Below are positions 9,161-10,183 of a stretch of 10,183 nt of DNA, in pieces (position 1 is the stretch's first letter; each line of letters starts with the position of its first letter). The notes beneath the pieces were generated by a model. The model did no database searches and was not told where the DNA came from. It saw only the letters and a program-made list of their open reading frames with translations. The stretch comes from Rhodospirillales bacterium. GTDB taxonomy: Bacteria > Pseudomonadota > Alphaproteobacteria > ATCC43930 > CGMCC-115725. The stretch covers positions 1 through 10,183 of the forward strand of contig JAATGI010000237.1 in assembly GCA_015654725.1 (NCBI GenBank), given 5' to 3'. The translations under genes were made by a program, and so were the position numbers.

Positions 9161-9199
9161 TCGCGGCGCCCCGCCATGGCCGCATTCCAGGGCTGCGAC

Positions 9200-9217
9200 T
9201 GTTGCAAACCCGCAACA
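9200..9217. promoter_or_regulatory. 6-bp inverted repeat
   Basis: TGTTGC (9200-9205) and GCAACA (9212-9217) flank the 6-base spacer AAACCC. It could be a small hairpin in the leader of the porin-like gene or part of a binding site. It is short enough to occur by chance. Confidence 0.25.
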
Positions 9218-9344
9218 TATTCCGGAAATCGACATTGTTGGCGGCGTTCTTTCTTGTCTCCGTCCCGTCGCTTAGGCGAAATGCATGCGGATGGAAGCGC
9301 GCTGGCGTTGCCATAAACACGAAAACTCCACTTGGGGGTCACTC

Positions 9345-10183
9345 ATGAAGAGCTTCGGTAAAGTATGTCTCGGCATGGCGCTCGGGACTCTGGCGGCGGC
9401 AGGGGCGCTGCTGGCGGGAACACAGGCGGCCAGCGCGCAAGGAGCGCCGCCGGGCTTCCTGACCCTGCCGGGAACCAATATCGCGCTGTTGATCACCGGC
9501 CAGGTCGGCACGCGGATGATCTACGACTCCGCGCAGACCGGCTTCCCAGGCTTCTATGAACAAGAGGCCGATGCTCTGGTGCCGATTTTCATCGGCGTCG
9601 GGCCGCAAACGATGCAGAACGGGGCTAACGTCAGTTCCTTCCATCTCAGTTCGACGGACGCCAATATCGGCTTCATCACCACGACATCGACCGCTTGGGG
9701 CGATCTCGGGACGGTGTTGATCTTGGCCGCCTCCTTCAACGGCGATACGGCCTACGCGGCGCCGGGCGTGCCGAACTTCTCGTCCGGCATTGTCCCGTTG
9801 CTGGCCTTCGGCAACCTCGGTCCGGTGATGGCCGGCGTCAACACCTCGCTGTTCGGCGATGACGACGCCAACCCGACCTCGGATACCATGAACGAACCGC
9901 TGGCGGTGGCCGGCATCGTCGGCGAAATCATTCCGAGCATCCGCTATACCTGGACCGGCTCCAACGGCTTCAGCATCGCGGGCGCGGTTGAAAACGCGGT
10001 TAGCGAAGGTGTCGTCAGTTATCCCGGGGCGTGTACGGCATCACCGGGCGCGACCCCCACCCCCCCCTCCACCGGACCTTCAAATCCGTTGTCAGGGTCC
10101 TATATCTACGGCGCCGGTTGCGGCTTCGGCAATTTCGACAACGTCGAGTTCGGCGGCAGTTCTTATCCCACCGGCGGCCAGTA
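9345..10183 (+). CDS. Porin-like secreted protein (DcaP-type?), 3'-truncated by window edge
   Basis: The frame opens at ATG 9345 and stays open to the window end (279 complete codons). A GGGGG ribosome binding site at 9334-9338 lies six bases upstream. Residues 1-31 form a signal peptide ending ASA before QGAPPG. The mature start, FLTLPGTNIALLITGQVGTR followed by MIYDSAQTG, then SSFHLSSTDANIGF and TTTSTAWGDLGTVLILAAS, resembles DcaP-like outer-membrane porins, which have a PGTN segment, a first strand, and a TPT-WGDL-type strand pair. The family call is from memory of motifs and is moderate. Alternating strands rich in Gly, Asn and Ser fit an outer-membrane beta-barrel taking up small solutes. 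A Thr/Pro/Ser-rich stretch (ATPTPPSTGPSNP) flanked by Cys230 and Cys259 may be a surface loop. It is coded in part by a C8 run (10060-10067). Confidence 0.65.
   Translation, partial: MKSFGKVCLGMALGTLAAAGALLAGTQAASAQGAPPGFLTLPGTNIALLITGQVGTRMIYDSAQTGFPGFYEQEADALVPIFIGVGPQTMQNGANVSSFHLSSTDANIGFITTTSTAWGDLGTVLILAASFNGDTAYAAPGVPNFSSGIVPLLAFGNLGPVMAGVNTSLFGDDDANPTSDTMNEPLAVAGIVGEIIPSIRYTWTGSNGFSIAGAVENAVSEGVVSYPGACTASPGATPTPPSTGPSNPLSGSYIYGAGCGFGNFDNVEFGGSSYPTGGQ
10060..10067 (+). repeat. C8 homopolymer inside porin-like gene
   Basis: Eight consecutive C bases, preceded by five more and one A (10054-10059), encode part of a Thr-Pro-Thr-Pro-Pro-Ser stretch. A change of one base would shift the frame for the rest of the gene. 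Confidence 0.85.

Larger units (their letters stand above)
8947..9344. other. Non-coding region with AT-rich island and inverted repeats
   Basis: No convincing gene, tRNA or terminator is found in these ~400 bases. A frame from ATG 9021 to 9275 is open but Pro/Arg-rich, has no ribosome binding site and resembles nothing known. The first half is GC-rich with a hairpin at 9046-9067. At 9122-9162 the composition drops abruptly to AT-rich, with a palindrome at 9139-9160. A second inverted repeat lies at 9200-9217. The region probably holds the promoter and a long leader of the porin-like gene starting at 9345, but no clear -35/-10 pair could be assigned. Confidence 0.6.

Noticed and set aside
9021..9275. 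84-codon frame (MSRDQTTCPAA...) in the non-coding region
   Set aside because: No ribosome binding site, Pro/Arg-rich, crosses the AT-rich island, and resembles no known family.
9303..9313. TGGC-GTT-GCCA and nearby TTGC as a possible sigma-54 promoter
   Set aside because: The GG/GC spacing does not match the sigma-54 -24/-12 pattern; it is a small chance palindrome.

Overview
The window is a high-GC, gene-dense stretch whose gene content suggests an alphaproteobacterial chromosome. The main pointers are a SUV3-type RNA helicase coupled to an S4-domain protein, an acnA neighbourhood with a DUF1223 protein, and a remnant of the class III cyclase family that is common in Rhizobiales and Rhodospirillales. 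This assignment is an inference from gene content, and a genus cannot be given.

Layout. (1) Positions 2-2170 hold the 3' four-fifths of acnA, the TCA-cycle aconitase. It is followed 19 bp later by a secreted SIMPL/DUF541 protein (2190-2918) with a strong ribosome binding site. After a short gap with a perfect 9-bp hairpin comes a DUF1223 thioredoxin-fold protein (2982-3728). (2) On the minus strand, htpG (5590-3725) converges on DUF1223 so tightly that the two stop codons overlap. A close match to a sigma-32 heat-shock promoter lies just upstream of htpG and fixes its start. (3) Divergent from htpG is a stand-alone 68-residue molbindin/TOBE protein (5713-5919). It is followed by a 29-codon remnant of an adenylate/guanylate cyclase gene (5969-6058). 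(4) A SUV3-like helicase (6116-8608) overlaps an Hsp15-like S4 RNA-binding protein (8605-8946) by an ATGA junction. (5) A ~400-bp non-coding region (8947-9344) contains an AT-rich island with inverted repeats. It precedes a secreted, probably outer-membrane porin-like gene (9345 onward) that runs off the window and carries a C8 homopolymer in its coding sequence.

How the genes work together. Most are housekeeping genes: aconitase, a heat-shock chaperone, and RNA helicase plus S4 protein for RNA handling. Several of the others are envelope or periplasm proteins (SIMPL, DUF1223, porin). I see no defence island, prophage, insertion sequence, CRISPR array, tRNA or rRNA. The observations most worth a second look are the heat-shock promoter, the cyclase remnant, the non-coding region with its AT-rich palindrome, and the C8 tract in the porin-like gene. 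I found no convincing new biological system.
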